This document shows positions 43,251 to 54,155 of a DNA stretch of 64,000 nucleotides, in pieces. Source of the DNA: Nicotiana tabacum (taxonomy: Eukaryota; Streptophyta; Magnoliopsida; Solanales; Solanaceae); the NCBI RefSeq assembly GCF_000715075.1, contig NC_134102.1:104213501-104277500 (forward strand), in the 5' to 3' direction. Numbering within the stretch: the first letter of the stretch is position 1; every line of letters begins with the position of its first letter. The translations under genes and the position numbers were made by a program. The notes under the pieces are model-generated. The model was not told where the DNA came from, did no database searches, and worked only from the letters and a program-made list of their open reading frames with translations.

Positions 43251-43879
43251 TTGTTATATCATTATGCGGTGTTGTTATTGCTTTGTGAATACTTGCTGCT
43301 GTCTTCTCTGTTTTTAATTCATGTTTGTTATAGCATCTATTTTATTATTATATACCAGTAGGGCCCGGACCTGACCTCGTCACTACTATACCGAGGTTAG
43401 GCTTGGCACTTACTGGGTACCATTGTGGTGTACTCATGCTACTCTTTTGCACATATTTTGTGTGCAGATCTAAGTACTTTTTATTAGCCCCACTACTAGC
43501 TAAGAGTTCTTGGTGTTGTACGGAGACTTCAAGGTATATCTGCCGCGTCCACAGACCTCGGAGTCCCCTTCCATTTCCCTCATATGTTATTTACCTTCCT
43601 TACTATTTTTATTAGACTCCGATATATAGAGATACTAGTTTTTCTCATATAGCTTGTGACTTATGATGTTCCGGGTCTTGGGAATACTGTGTATTATTAG
43701 AGTGTTGGTTGTTGTAAATGTCAAGCGGTATTTTTATCAGTTATTTAGTTATGTATTATAGTTAGTTGTTGAGTTTTGTTTCCATTTCTGTTATTTTCAC
43801 ATCTTCGTTAGGCTTACCGAGTCGTAGAGACTAGGTCTGTCATGACATCTTACGGAGAGAGAATTTGGTCGTGACAAGT

Positions 43880-43891
43880 TGGTATCAGAGC
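43880..43891 (+). other. Primer-binding site, initiator tRNA-Met
   Basis: TGGTATCAGAGC, the classical plant tRNA-iMet PBS, three bases after the LTR end at 43876. Confidence 0.95.
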
Positions 43892-44061
43892 TCTAGGTTC
43901 ATGGGTGTCGTAAGTTACAAGCCGATTTATTAGAGTCTCGCGGATCGGTACGTTTCGGGAGGCTATGTAACTATTAGGAAAACTTAAACTCGTTTAATTC
44001 TTTGTTGTGCGAAATTTGTTGACATCAAAATTCTAAACTTCTGTATTCTATTCTCTCACAG

Positions 44062-45330
44062 ATGGTGAGGACACGTACAGGCGGATCTGATGACCAAACA
44101 CTCGTGCCCCCTATTAGAGATGCGAGAGGCCGGGGCGGGGGCCGGGGTAGAGGCCGAGGACGTCCACGCGGCGCAGCCAGAGCACCCGCACGAGCTGCTA
44201 CAGATGAGTCCCCAGTAGCTCCAGCTGGAGGGCAGGCACCTGAGGTACCTGTTGCTGCACCAGCCCTCCAGGAGACTCTAGCCCAATTTCTGATCATGTT
44301 CGGCACCTTAGCTCAGGCTGGATTGATTCCACTTACTCCTGCCACATCTCAGGCCGGGGGAGGAGAACAGACTCCCGTCATCGGTACTCCTGATTAGCGG
44401 GCTCAAGTCGACTAGGTTCCAGAGATTATACTGATGCAGCCGGTAGCTCCGGTTCAGCACGAGACCAGGATAGCCGCTTCTGAGGCGGAGCAGCTCAGAC
44501 TTGAGAGGTATAAGAAGTACCGCCCACCTACCTTCAGCGGATTGGCTACAAATGATGCTTAGGGTTTTCTGGAGGAGTGTCATCGTATTCTCCATACTAT
44601 GGGCGTAGCGGAGACGAGTGGGTTTTCTTTTACCACATTTCAGCTTAGAGGAGCAGCCTATCAGTGGTGGCGTGCTTATGAGTTGAGTAGTCCGGATGAG
44701 ATAGCTTCACTTACATGGACTCAATTCTCGGACATGTTTTTGAGAGAGTATGTCCCTAGGAGCCTCAGGGACGCATGGCGTGTGGAGTTTGAGCAGTTGC
44801 GCCAGGGCTATGACTGTATCAGAGTATGCAGTTCGCTTCAGTGATTTGGCCTGACATGTACTAGCCTTGGTTGCCATAGTTCGAGAGAGGGTTCATCGGT
44901 TTATTGAGGGACTCCACCCCAGTATCACGATTAGCATGGTTAGGGAGCTGGAGATGGATATTTCTTATCAGCGGGTTGTAAGTATCGCCAGGAGGTTGGA
45001 GGTCATGCTTGCCCGAGATAAAGAGGAGAGAGAGGCCAAGAGGTCTCGAGAGACTGGTTCTTATTCTGGTGCTCGTGCCCCAGCAGCTCGCCATGGTAAG
45101 GGTTATGTGAGTCGCCCCGTCCATTCAGCACTTCCAGCCGCCAGTAGTGTTCCAGCCCCTTCTAGGCCCCAGGATCCTTATTATACACTGCCAGTGTCTA
45201 GTGTGCCTCCTGCTCGGGGTGCTTTTAGCGGCCAGTCCAGCAGACCTGGCCCGAGCCAGTCACAATAGTCACACCCTCCGAGAGCTTGTTTTGAGTATGG
45301 CGACACTCGCCATATGGTGAAGGATTGCTC
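44062..45330 (+). pseudogene. Tekay gag
   Basis: ATG at 44062 (MVRTRTGG), then a Gly/Arg-rich segment (RGRGGGRGRGRGRPRG) and an Ala/Pro-rich linker. Stops at 44396, 44413 and 44561 interrupt it. The gag core is FSFTTFQLRGAAYQWWRAYEL, WTQFSDMFLREYVPRSLRDAWR. A frameshift at about 44820 moves it to the frame 44867-45268 (RVHRFIEGLHPSI, DISYQRVVSIARRLEVML). After another stop comes a zinc knuckle with the second cysteine changed: CFEYGDTRHMVKDC at 45287-45328. Broken. Confidence 0.92.
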
Positions 45331-46390
45331 CAAATTTAGGAGGGGTGCACCTCCTCAGACTTCTCAGGCACAGCGTGCTCCACCGGGTCCTCAAGCTATG
45401 ATTCCAGCACCAGCTACCGCCCCACCTGCTCAGCCAGCACGAGGTGGAGGTCAGGGAGGTCGAAGTCGCCCTAGAGGGGGAGGGCATGCCAAATATTATG
45501 CTCTTCTGTCTCGTACAGAGGCAGCTGCTTCCGACTCTATCATTACAGGTATTGTTCCGGTCTGTCATAGAGACGCGTCAGTTTTATTTGATCTAGGCTC
45601 TACATATTCCTATGTATCCTCTTATTTTGCCCCGTATTTGGGCATATCTCGGGATTCTTTGAGTTCCCATGTTTATGTGTCTACTCCTATGGGAGATTCT
45701 CTTATTGTGAACTGCGTGTATCGGTCGTGTTTGATTGCTCTTAGTGGTTTTGAGACCAGAGCCGATTTATTATTACTCAGCATGGTAGACTTTGATGTTA
45801 TCTTAGGCATGGACTGGTTGTCACCCCATTATGCTATTCTTGATTGTCACGCTAAGACTGTGACACTGGCTATGCCAGAATTACCGCGATTAGAGTGGAG
45901 AGGTACCTTAGAGCATACTCCCAGCAGAGTTATTTCATTTCTTAAAGCTCAACGAATGGTTGAGAAGGGGTGAGACACGTATCTAGCTTATGTGAGAGAT
46001 GTCAGTATTGATACCCCTACAGTTGAATCAGTTCCACTAGTGAGGGACTTTCCAGATGTGTTTCCAACTGATCTTCCTGGCATGCCACCCGATAGAGATA
46101 TTGATTTTGGCATTGATATATTGCCGGGCACTCAGCCCATCTCTATTCCTCCGTATCGTATGGCTCCTCCTGAGTTGAAGGAGTTGAAGGAGCAGTTACA
46201 GGAGTTGCTTGATAAGGGCTTCATTCGGCTAGTGTGTCACTTTGGGGTGATCCTATCTTGTTTGTGAAGAAGAAGGATAGCTCTATGCGTATGTGCGTTG
46301 ATTATCGCCAGTTGAATAAAGTTACAGTAAAGAACAGATATCCATTGCCTCGTATTGATAATTTATTTGATCAGTTATAGGGTGCCAGAG
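45314..46390 (+). pseudogene. Tekay protease and protease-RT linker
   Basis: Frame 45314-45973 begins at the zinc knuckle, has a Pro/Gln-rich linker, then the protease with VLFDLGSTYSYVSSYFA (active-site Asp; DSGST/DPGST usual) and VILGMDWLSPHYAILDC. A stop follows EKG at 45971. The next frame (45992-46267) holds VESVPLVRDFPDVFPTDLPGMPPDRDIDFGIDI and [18 protein letters not shown], the start of RT. Confidence 0.92.
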
Positions 46391-47256
46391 TGTTTTCCAA
46401 GATTGACTTACGTTCAGGTTATCATCAGTTGAAAATTCGGAAGCCAGATATCCCGAAGACTGATTTCAGGACTCGGTATGGTCACTACGAGTTCCTTGTG
46501 ATGTCATTTGGACTGACCAATGCCCTAGCAGCTTTTATGCACTTGATGCACAGTGTGTTCCGGCCCTATCTTGACTCATTCGTCATTGTGTTTATTGATG
46601 GGATTTTGGTGTACTCCCGGACTCGGGAGGATCATGATCAGCACCTGATGACTGTGCTTCAGACCTTGAGAGAAAAGAAGTTATATACAAAATTTTCAAA
46701 GTGTGAGTTTTGGCTAGACTCAGTGGCATTCTTGGGCCATGTAGTATCGAGTGATGGGATCCAGGTGGATCCGAAGAAGGTGGAAGCAGTGCAGAGTTGG
46801 CCTAGACCATCACCAGCTACGGAGATCCGGAATTATTTTGGTTTGGCAGGGTATTACCATCGTTTTGTAGAGGGATTCTCATCTATTGCAGCACCTATGA
46901 CTAGGATGACCCAGAAGGGTGCTCCGTTCAGGTGGACAAAGGAGTGTGAGGAGAGCTTTCAGAAGCTCAAGACAGCTTTGACTACAGCCCCAGTATTGGT
47001 ATTGCCTACATGTTCGGGGTCTTATACTGCATATTGTGATGCATCGCGGATTGGTCTCGGTGCGGTGTTGATGCAGGACGGTAGGGTGATTTCCTACACG
47101 TCCAGAAAGCTGAAGGTGCATGAAAAGAACTATCATGTCCAGGACCTTGAGTTAGCAGCTATTGTTCATGCCTTGAAGATTTGGCAGCACAATTTGTACG
47201 GTGTTCCTTGTGAGATCTACACCGATCATCGGAGTTTGCAGCATTTGTTCAAGTAG
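46390..47256 (+). pseudogene. Tekay reverse transcriptase and start of RNase H
   Basis: 288-residue frame: [15 protein letters not shown] (first catalytic Asp), [17 protein letters not shown], then [13 protein letters not shown], where the FIDD box has Gly71 in place of the second Asp (46600-46602); this alone would abolish polymerisation. The thumb, [14 protein letters not shown] and RNase H follow ([41 protein letters not shown]) up to a stop at 47254-47256. A stop at 46378 precedes the frame. Confidence 0.95.
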
Positions 47257-48740
47257 AAGGATCTTAATTTGCGTCAGAGGAGGTGGTTAGAGCAGCTTAA
47301 GGATTATGATATCACCATTTTGTACCATCCGGGGAAGGCTAATGTGTTGACCAATGCTTTGAGTCGTTGGGCAGAGAGTTTGGGGAGTTTAGCATATCTA
47401 CCAGTAGCAGAGAGGCCATTGGCGTTGGATGTTTAGGCCTTAGACAGCCAGTTTATGAGATTGAATATTTCTGAGCCGAGTCAAGTATTGGCATGTATGG
47501 TCTCTCGGTCTTCTCTTTATGATCGTATCAGGAAGCGTCAGTATGATGACCCCCATCTGCTCGTCCTTAAAGACACGGTCCAGCACGGTGATGTTAAGGA
47601 GGTCACTATTGGGGATAATGGTGCATTAAGGATGCAGGGCAGACTATGTGTGCCTAATGTAGATGGTTTGCGTTAGTTTATTCTTCAGGAGGCTCATAGA
47701 TCGCTGTACTCATTTCATTCGGGTGCCGCAAAGATGTATCAGGACTTGAGGCAGCATTACTGGTGGAGGAGGATGAAGAAGGACATAGTGGAGCATGTGG
47801 TTCGGTGCCTAAATTGCCAGCAGGTGAAGTATGAGCATCAGCGGTCGGGTGGGTTGCTTCAGAAGTTAGAGATTCTGGAGTGGAAATGAGAGGGGATCAC
47901 TATGGATTTCGTTGTTGGACTCTCATGGACTCAGCGGAGGTTTGATGTAGTTTGGGTGATTGTGGAAGGCTGACCAAGTCAGCTCATTTCATTCCTGTGA
48001 TGACTACTTATTCTTCCGAGCAGCTGGCTCGAATTTATATCCGCGAGATTGTTAGGCTTCATGGCGTACCGGTATCTATCATCTCTGACCGGGGTACGGA
48101 GTTTACATCACCGTTCTGGGGGGTTGTACATCAGGATTTAGGTACTCGGGTTGAGCTGAGCATAGCATTTCATCCTCAGACGGATGGATAGTCCAAGCGC
48201 ACTATTCAGATATTGGAGGATATGCTCCGCACTTGTGTGATGGATTTTGGGGGTGCTTGGGATCAGTTCTTTCCACTTGCAGATTTGCCTACAACAACAG
48301 TTATCAGTCAAGTATTCAGATGGCACCGTATGAGGCTCTGTATGGTAGGCGGTGTCGGTCTCCAGTGGGTTGGTTCGAGCCAGGTGAGGCTAGATTATTG
48401 GGTACATACTTGGTTCAGTATGCCCTAGATAAGATGAAGGTGATTCAGGATCGACTTCGCACAGACCAGTCCAGAGAGAAGAGTTATGCGGATCGGAAGG
48501 TTCGCGATGTTGCATTCATGGTTGGAGAGCAGGTCTTGCTCCGGGTTTCGCCTATGAAGGGCGTTATGAGGTTCGGGAAGAAGGGCAAGCTGAGCCCAAG
48601 GTTTATCGACCCATTTGAGGTGTTGCGGCGTGTTGAGGAGGTTGCTTATAAGATTGCCTTACCTCCCAGCCTGCAGAGGTTCATCCGGTATTCCATGTTT
48701 CTATGCTCTGGAAGTATCACGGCGATTCGGCTCATGTGTT
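47257..48740 (+). pseudogene. Tekay RNase H end and integrase
   Basis: After the stop, [21 protein letters not shown] and VLTNALSR finish RNase H (usual Asp is Asn). The linker is RIRKRQYDDPHLLVLKD. The integrase zinc domain is intact (HSGAAKMY... CLNCQQVK). The core has TMDFVVGLSW (Asp), a frameshift near 47965, ISDRGTEFTSPFW (Asp), and then TDG-stop-SKRTIQ, where the catalytic Glu is Lys next to a stop (48189-48200). The C-terminal domain (KSYADRKVRDVAFMVGEQVLLRVSP, GKKGKLSPRFI) is in frame 48233-48826. Confidence 0.93.
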
Positions 48741-48985
48741 GGATTTCAGCTCAGTCCAGTTGGACAAAGATCTATCTTATGTTGAGGAGCCAGTGGTTAT
48801 TTTGGACAGGCAGGTTTGAAAGCTGAGGTCAAAGAACATTGCTTCCGTGAAGGTTCAGTGGAGAGGTCAATCGATCGAGGAGGCGACTTGGGAGACCGAG
48901 CATGGTATGCGCAGCCGTTATCCTCATCTTTTCACCACTTCAGGTATGTCTTTATGCTCGTTTGAGGATGAACGATTGTTTTAAG
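48741..48985 (+). pseudogene. Tekay chromodomain
   Basis: Readable past a frameshift: VLDFSSVQLDKDLSYVEEP, a stop after LDRQV, then KNIASVKVQWRGQSIEEATWET and RYPHLF. Same domain as at 3934-4203. Confidence 0.85.
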
Positions 48986-48995
48986 AGGGGAAGGA
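48959..48995 (+). promoter_or_regulatory. Degenerate hairpin and polypurine tract of the Tekay element
   Basis: CGTTTG-AGGA-TGAACG (48959-48974) looks like a CGTTCGAGGACGAACG palindrome that lost two CpGs by C-to-T change. The tract AAGAGGGGAAGGA (48983-48995) follows, then the LTR. Confidence 0.8.
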
Positions 48996-51934
48996 TGTAA
49001 CGACCCGGCCGGTCGTTTTGAGAGTTTTAGGCCCGATCCCTTATTTACTGTTTTCCCCATATCTGTTTCAGCTCATTTGACTTGCCGGGAGGTTTTGATT
49101 TTGGTTTCGAAGTGTTTTGGGACACTTAGTCCCTAAACGAAAGCTTAAGCCTTAGGATTTTGATTATAGTCGGAACTGTATGAAGATGACTCCGGAATGG
49201 AGTTTCGTCAATTCTGTTGGCTCCGTTGGGTGATTTTGGACTTAGGGGCATGTCCGGATTGTGTTTTGGAGGTCTGTAGCTGATTTAGGCTTGAAATGGC
49301 GAAAGTCGAATTTTTAAAGATTTTGACTGAAAGTGGACTTTTTGATATAGGAGTCGGATTCTGATTTCGGAAGTTAGAGTAGGTCCATAATGTTGAATAT
49401 GACTTGTGTGCTAAATTTGAGGTCAATCGGACGTGGTTTGGTTGGTTTCGACATCGGTTGTCAGAATTGGAAGTTTCAAGTTCTTTAAGTTTGAATCGGA
49501 GGAGGATTCGTGATTTTAGCGTTGTCTGATGTGGTTTGAGGGCTTGAATATGTTTGTATGGTATTTTAGGATTGATTTGTATATTTGGTTGAGGTCCCAG
49601 GAGCCTCGGGTGAGTTTCGGGTGCTTAACAGATCAAAAGTTGGATTGGTGTTGTTGTTGAAGTCTTCAGGCATCTAGTGTTTTCGCACCTGCGGCGGGGA
49701 GACCGCAGGTGCGGGATCGTACGTGCGGCGCACAAAGTGCAGCAGCGGAGATTGGAGGCATGTCCAGGGATCGCAGGTGCGAGGTAATTTCCGCATCTGC
49801 GATTCCCGCAGATGCGTTATAGGAACCGCATGTGCGGTTGAAGGCTCGCAAAAGCGAGTTTACTGGGCAGAAAAGAGGAATTCGAGGGTTGATTACCCAT
49901 TTCGATTTTGGGAGTTTGAGAGCTCGGTGTGAGGCGATTATTCAAGATTTCTTCAAGGAGATTGTTAGGGTAAGTGGTTATAACTCGGATTGGACTATGT
50001 TTCATGAATGTATTGCTATTTTCATCATCTAATTAGGGATTTGAGTTGGAAATTTGGGGGAGGGGGGGAATGGTAGAAACTTCATAGACTAAATTTCGAG
50101 TTTTGGAAGGTGATTTGAGGCCGGATTCGAATAATTCTTGTATGGTTAGACTCGTGAGTGAATGAGTGTTCGTATTTTGTGACTTTTACCCGATTCCGAG
50201 ACGTGGGCCAGGGGAGACTTTTTGGAGTGATTTTCTAATTTCTTGTTTTAGCTTTGATTTCATTAATTAGATTAATTTCTTATAGTTGTATTTATGGTAT
50301 GAATTTGATTTATGCTAGATTTGGGCCATTCGAAGTCGGATATTCGTGGAAAAAGCATCGTTACCGATTGATTGAGCTTGGTTCGAGGTAAGTGGCTTGC
50401 CTAACCTTGTGTGGGAGAAATTCCCTTAGGATTTGGTACTGTTGTGATATGTGAGCGCCGTGTACGTGAGGTGACGAGTACGTACACGGGCTATTTGTAT
50501 TAAAACTCAATTTATTTTACTGAGTAGCAACATATTTTTTCTTAAATTGGAAGTTATACCGTTTAAATGAGTATTAGTCTGTTTTTCAGTCTTAATTGAG
50601 CTATTCCAATATGTGTAGTTATCCTGCTCAGCCTAATATCCTATGTCTACGTGCTTTAACTGCTTATTTGAACTCTGTGCAACATGCCTAATTGATTTCC
50701 TATTTTTCCCTTGATATTTATTAGTCTTAACTGTAAAAACAATTCTTGCTGTTAATTGTTCTATCTATCGGCTTGAGTTGTGTGTTTACTTTTGAGACTA
50801 CGAGGCGGTTCCTCAGGAGTTCTCCCTGTACATTTACTTTTGAGACTACGAGGCGGTTCCTTGGGAGTTCTCCCTGTACATTTACTTTTGAGACTACGAG
50901 GCGGTTCCTCGGGAGTTCTCCCTGCACATTTACTTTTGAGACTACGAGGCAGTTTCTCGGGAGTTCGCCCTGCACATTTACTTTTGAGACTACGAGGAGG
51001 TTCCTCAGGAGTTCTCCCTGCATATTTATTTTTGAGACTACGAGGCGGTATCTCGGGAGTTTTTCCTGTATATTTACTTTTGGGACTACGAGGCGGTTCC
51101 TCCGGAGTTCTCCCTGCACATTTACTTTTGACACTACGAGGCGGTTCCTCTAGGGTTCTCCCAGCACATTTACTTTTAAGACTACGAGGTGGTTACTCGG
51201 GAGTTCTGGCTGCATATTTACTTTTGAGACTACGAGGCGGTACCTCGGGAGTTCTCCCTGTATATTTACTTTTGGGACTACGAGACGGTATCTTGAGAGC
51301 GCCCCTGTTGTTATATCATTATGCGGTGTTGTTATTTCTTTGTGAATACCTATTGTTGTCTTCTCTGTTTTTAATTCATGTTTGTTATAGCATCTATTTT
51401 ATTATTATATACCAGTAGGGCCCGGACCTGACCTCGTCACTACTATACCGAGGTTAGGCTTGGCACTTACTGGGTACCATTGTGGTGTACTCATGCTACT
51501 CTTTTGCACATATTTTGTGTGCAGATCTAAGTACTTTTTATTAGCCCCACTACTAGCTAAGAGTGCTTGCTGTTGTACGGAGACTTCAAGGTATATCTGC
51601 CGCGTCCGCAGACCTCGAAGTCTCCCTCCATTTCCCACCTATGTCATTTACCTTCCTTACTACTTTTATTAGACTCTGGTGTATAGAGATACTAATTTTC
51701 CTCCCGTAGCTTGTGACTTATGATATTCCGGGTCTTGGGAATACTGTGTATTATTAGAGTGTTGGTTATTGTAAATGCCGAGTAGCATTCTTATCAGTTA
51801 TTTAGTTATCTGTTACAGTTAGTTATTGAGTTTTGTTTCCATTTTTGTTATTTCTGCATCTTTGTTAGGCTTACCTAGTCGTAGAGACTAGTTGCCGTCA
51901 CGACATCTTATAGAGGGAGAATTGGGTCGTGACA
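48996..51934 (+). repeat. 3' LTR of the Tekay element
   Basis: 2939 bp. It is longer than the 5' LTR by 287 bp, which matches six extra copies of the 48-bp unit. 51357-51564 is identical to 43300-43507 although other parts differ by about 10%. Confidence 0.95.
50780..51306. repeat. 48-bp minisatellite, eleven copies (Tekay 3' LTR)
   Basis: Same unit as at 43015-43250. First and last copies correspond between LTRs; the extra six are internal. Confidence 0.92.
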
Positions 51935-51939
51935 CTCAT
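51935..51939. repeat. TSD (CTCAT) of Tekay, right copy
   Basis: Immediately follows the LTR end at 51934. Confidence 0.95.
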
Positions 51940-52491
51940 ATTGAATGATGTATTTTTATTATTCAAATCATCATGTAAACAATAAGTAATTATAGTAGAT
52001 AATATTATATGCTTTGGTATAATTATGTATATTATATTGATTTAAATTTTTAATATGTATGTTTACTTTATATTTTATATTTTAATTAAATACAAAATAA
52101 TAATAAAAGTTTCTTACGATAAATATTAAAGTATTCATCGTAATTTGACACTTAAAAGTACTTTTTAGAAAGATCGGTCAAACACAATTTGTTTACCAAA
52201 TATTGCAAAAAGTACTTCTTAAATGAATTGGTCAAACACAAACTATTTTTTTCCAAAAGTACTTTTGGATGAAGCACTTCTGAAAAAAAAGTACTTTTTC
52301 AAAATAAGTAGTTTTGGCAGTTTGGCCAAACGGGCTCTAAATGTACTTGTCTCAAAAGTATTTTTCAAAAAAGTACTTTTGGGTAGAAGCTATTTTTTTC
52401 TCCTTCTCCAAAACTACTTTTGCTTCTATTCAAAAACACTTTTTCCGTCTAAAAGCTTGGCCAAACACTTCAGCTTTGAAATTGGGTTTGA
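51940..52491. other. Right part of the interrupted foldback element
   Basis: AT-rich with repeated AAAAGTACTT and GGCCAAAC motifs, including a second GGCCAAACGGGCTC end-like sequence near 52322. No gene. Confidence 0.5.
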
Positions 52492-52523
52492 AGAAACTTG
52501 GCCAAACAGGCTATTACTCTTTA

Positions 52524-53301
52524 GGGTCATTTGGTAGGAGGCATTAGGAAAACAAATACAAGCATTAGCTTTGTGCATTATTAGTCCTTGTTTGGTATAT
52601 TTTTCCAATATATGTATAATAAATACAAGTATTAGTTATACATTCTATTTGGTATTTTCCTATGTATAACTAATACATAACAAACTATGGTATTAGCAAT
52701 GCAAGAGTTTTAGTACTTGCAAAAACATGACTAAAGACATAATTATCCCTCAAATCCCTAAAAATCTATTCCAAATACTTTCCGGCATATTTTGTATATT
52801 TTTATATTGTAATATTTTAATTATTTTTTTTCCTTTAGCATTCTACTATATTCAAAATAATACATATTTAATACTTAATTTGATTTTGAATTCGTTCAAA
52901 ATATAAACTGAAGTTTTTTTATTTTGTTAAAACTCTACCTATTTTTTTTAATAATTGGTATGTTGTATATATGTCACCGCAATTAAAATTTTCTTCTCTT
53001 TTAACTTTAATATTCTAATTACTTTTTTCTTTTAATTTTGCTCTCTTTTAAAAAAAAACTGTCTTTAGAGAGAGTAAGAAATGTGGAGGGTAATAAAACT
53101 GTTGTAATAAAAATAGTGTACAAAGTTAAAGTATGTGGGGGGTATCTTTGTAAATAATTATTTTTTTGAAAAATTATGCAATGATTTAAACACCAAACCA
53201 AGCCGTGAATAAGAAATAAACATAACAAATCACAATATTACTAATACCAGCATTACTAATACACCATGTTCACCATTATTCTTATACCTTCCACCAAACG
53301 A
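52524..53301. mobile_element. Tourist-like MITE
   Basis: The left end GGGTCATTTGGTAGGAGGCAT and the inverted right end TCGTTTGGTGGAAGG are similar. TTA stands outside both ends (52521-52523, 53302-53304), the usual PIF/Harbinger TSD. 778 bp, AT-rich, no transposase. The right end seems to lack a few bases. Confidence 0.6.
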
Positions 53302-53428
53302 TTAGTACCAAAGCATATACAAAGCACACAAACGCCTTCACTCTATGGAGTTGATCAGACCAATTCAATAAATAACCATGAACTGCCCTTATGAAGTGAC
53401 TGATGTTAATGCGAATAATAAAGTCTTC

Positions 53429-54088
53429 TGTATTGCTAGAAAAAAGATATGACATATGGGCTTTCAACAAGCTGATGGGGCATGATACGTAGAACATCGA
53501 TGTAAGGAGAAGTGGTATTCTTAATTAGATGAATTAAAGAGTGCAGAAAAAGGCACGTGAGAAACACCCACGAGATTATATAGAATAAAGAACCAGACCT
53601 GATAGCTGTAAAAGGAGAAACAAGAGTGGAATGAATAAAGGCTGCAAAGAAGGGAAGATACACGAACCTGATGTAAATAAAAAAGAAAAATCGGTATAGT
53701 TACAAGTAATCTTTAGTCATAAATGTTTCCATTACTGTTAAACATAGTAACGGACAATCAATACAATTAATACCATTAATGAGCCCAAATTAAGTAAGGA
53801 AACTGTTATAATTGTTAGCACCTATATAAGGGCTGACATTTCATTTGTAAAGGCAAGTAACGATTACTATTGAAATCGATACTGTTATTCTTTTCTTTAT
53901 TCTCCAAGATTTAAGCTTTAATTCTTGGGAGTGATTATTAGTTCATTTTTTATTTTCTCTATCAAACATTTTCATTCTTTGATCCATTCTACCCAAATCA
54001 TTGGGAAAGTGAAGTAAATCTTGTTTATCAGTAACCTGATTTCTTCTAAATATTGACTTTGACCGAGAAATCTATTTTTGGTTAAACA
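53429..54088 (+). repeat. 5' LTR of the second Tat element
   Basis: 660 bp, TGTATTGCTAG to GGTTAAACA, with TATATAA at 53823-53829. Matches 63688-64000 over the part available. Many differences are C/T or G/A, and about 34 bp near 53570-53605 are absent from the 3' copy. Confidence 0.85.
53823..53829 (+). promoter_or_regulatory. TATA box of the second Tat 5' LTR
   Basis: TATATAA in the context CACCTATATAAGGGC. Confidence 0.7.
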
Positions 54089-54155
54089 AATTAGTTTCGT
54101 TTTCGCGAATCTGATAATCTGTTCACTTTACAAACTCTATTTTTAATAACAAAGT

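Larger units (their letters stand above)
41225..43876 (+). repeat. 5' LTR of the Tekay element
   Basis: 2652 bp, TGTAACGACC to GGTCGTGACA. Contains a CpG-rich palindrome cluster (41913-42075) and five copies of a 48-bp repeat (about 43015-43250). Confidence 0.95.
41225..51934 (+). mobile_element. Tekay/Del chromovirus, structurally complete
   Basis: 10,710 bp flanked by TSD CTCAT (41220-41224 and 51935-51939). LTRs 41225-43876 and 48996-51934, initiator-Met PBS 43880-43891, gag, protease, RT, RNase H, integrase, chromodomain, polypurine tract 48983-48995. The coding region has stops, frameshifts and lost catalytic residues, so it cannot move by itself. The LTRs differ by roughly 10% in their first 260 bp, indicating an old insertion. 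Confidence 0.95.
40229..52516. mobile_element. Foldback/MITE-like transposon interrupted by the Tekay element
   Basis: A perfect 25-nt inverted repeat: 40229-40253 starts TAATAGCCTGTTTGGCCAAG and 52492-52516 is its reverse complement. Removing the Tekay insertion and one TSD leaves about 1.57 kb. Subterminal DNA on both sides is full of AAAGTACTT motifs. No transposase and no convincing TSD. Confidence 0.7.

Noticed and set aside
50746..51418. Long overlapping open frames on both strands (e.g. FETTRRFLGSSPCTFT repeats)
   Set aside because: Produced by the 48-bp minisatellite, whose length is a multiple of three. No other gene features.
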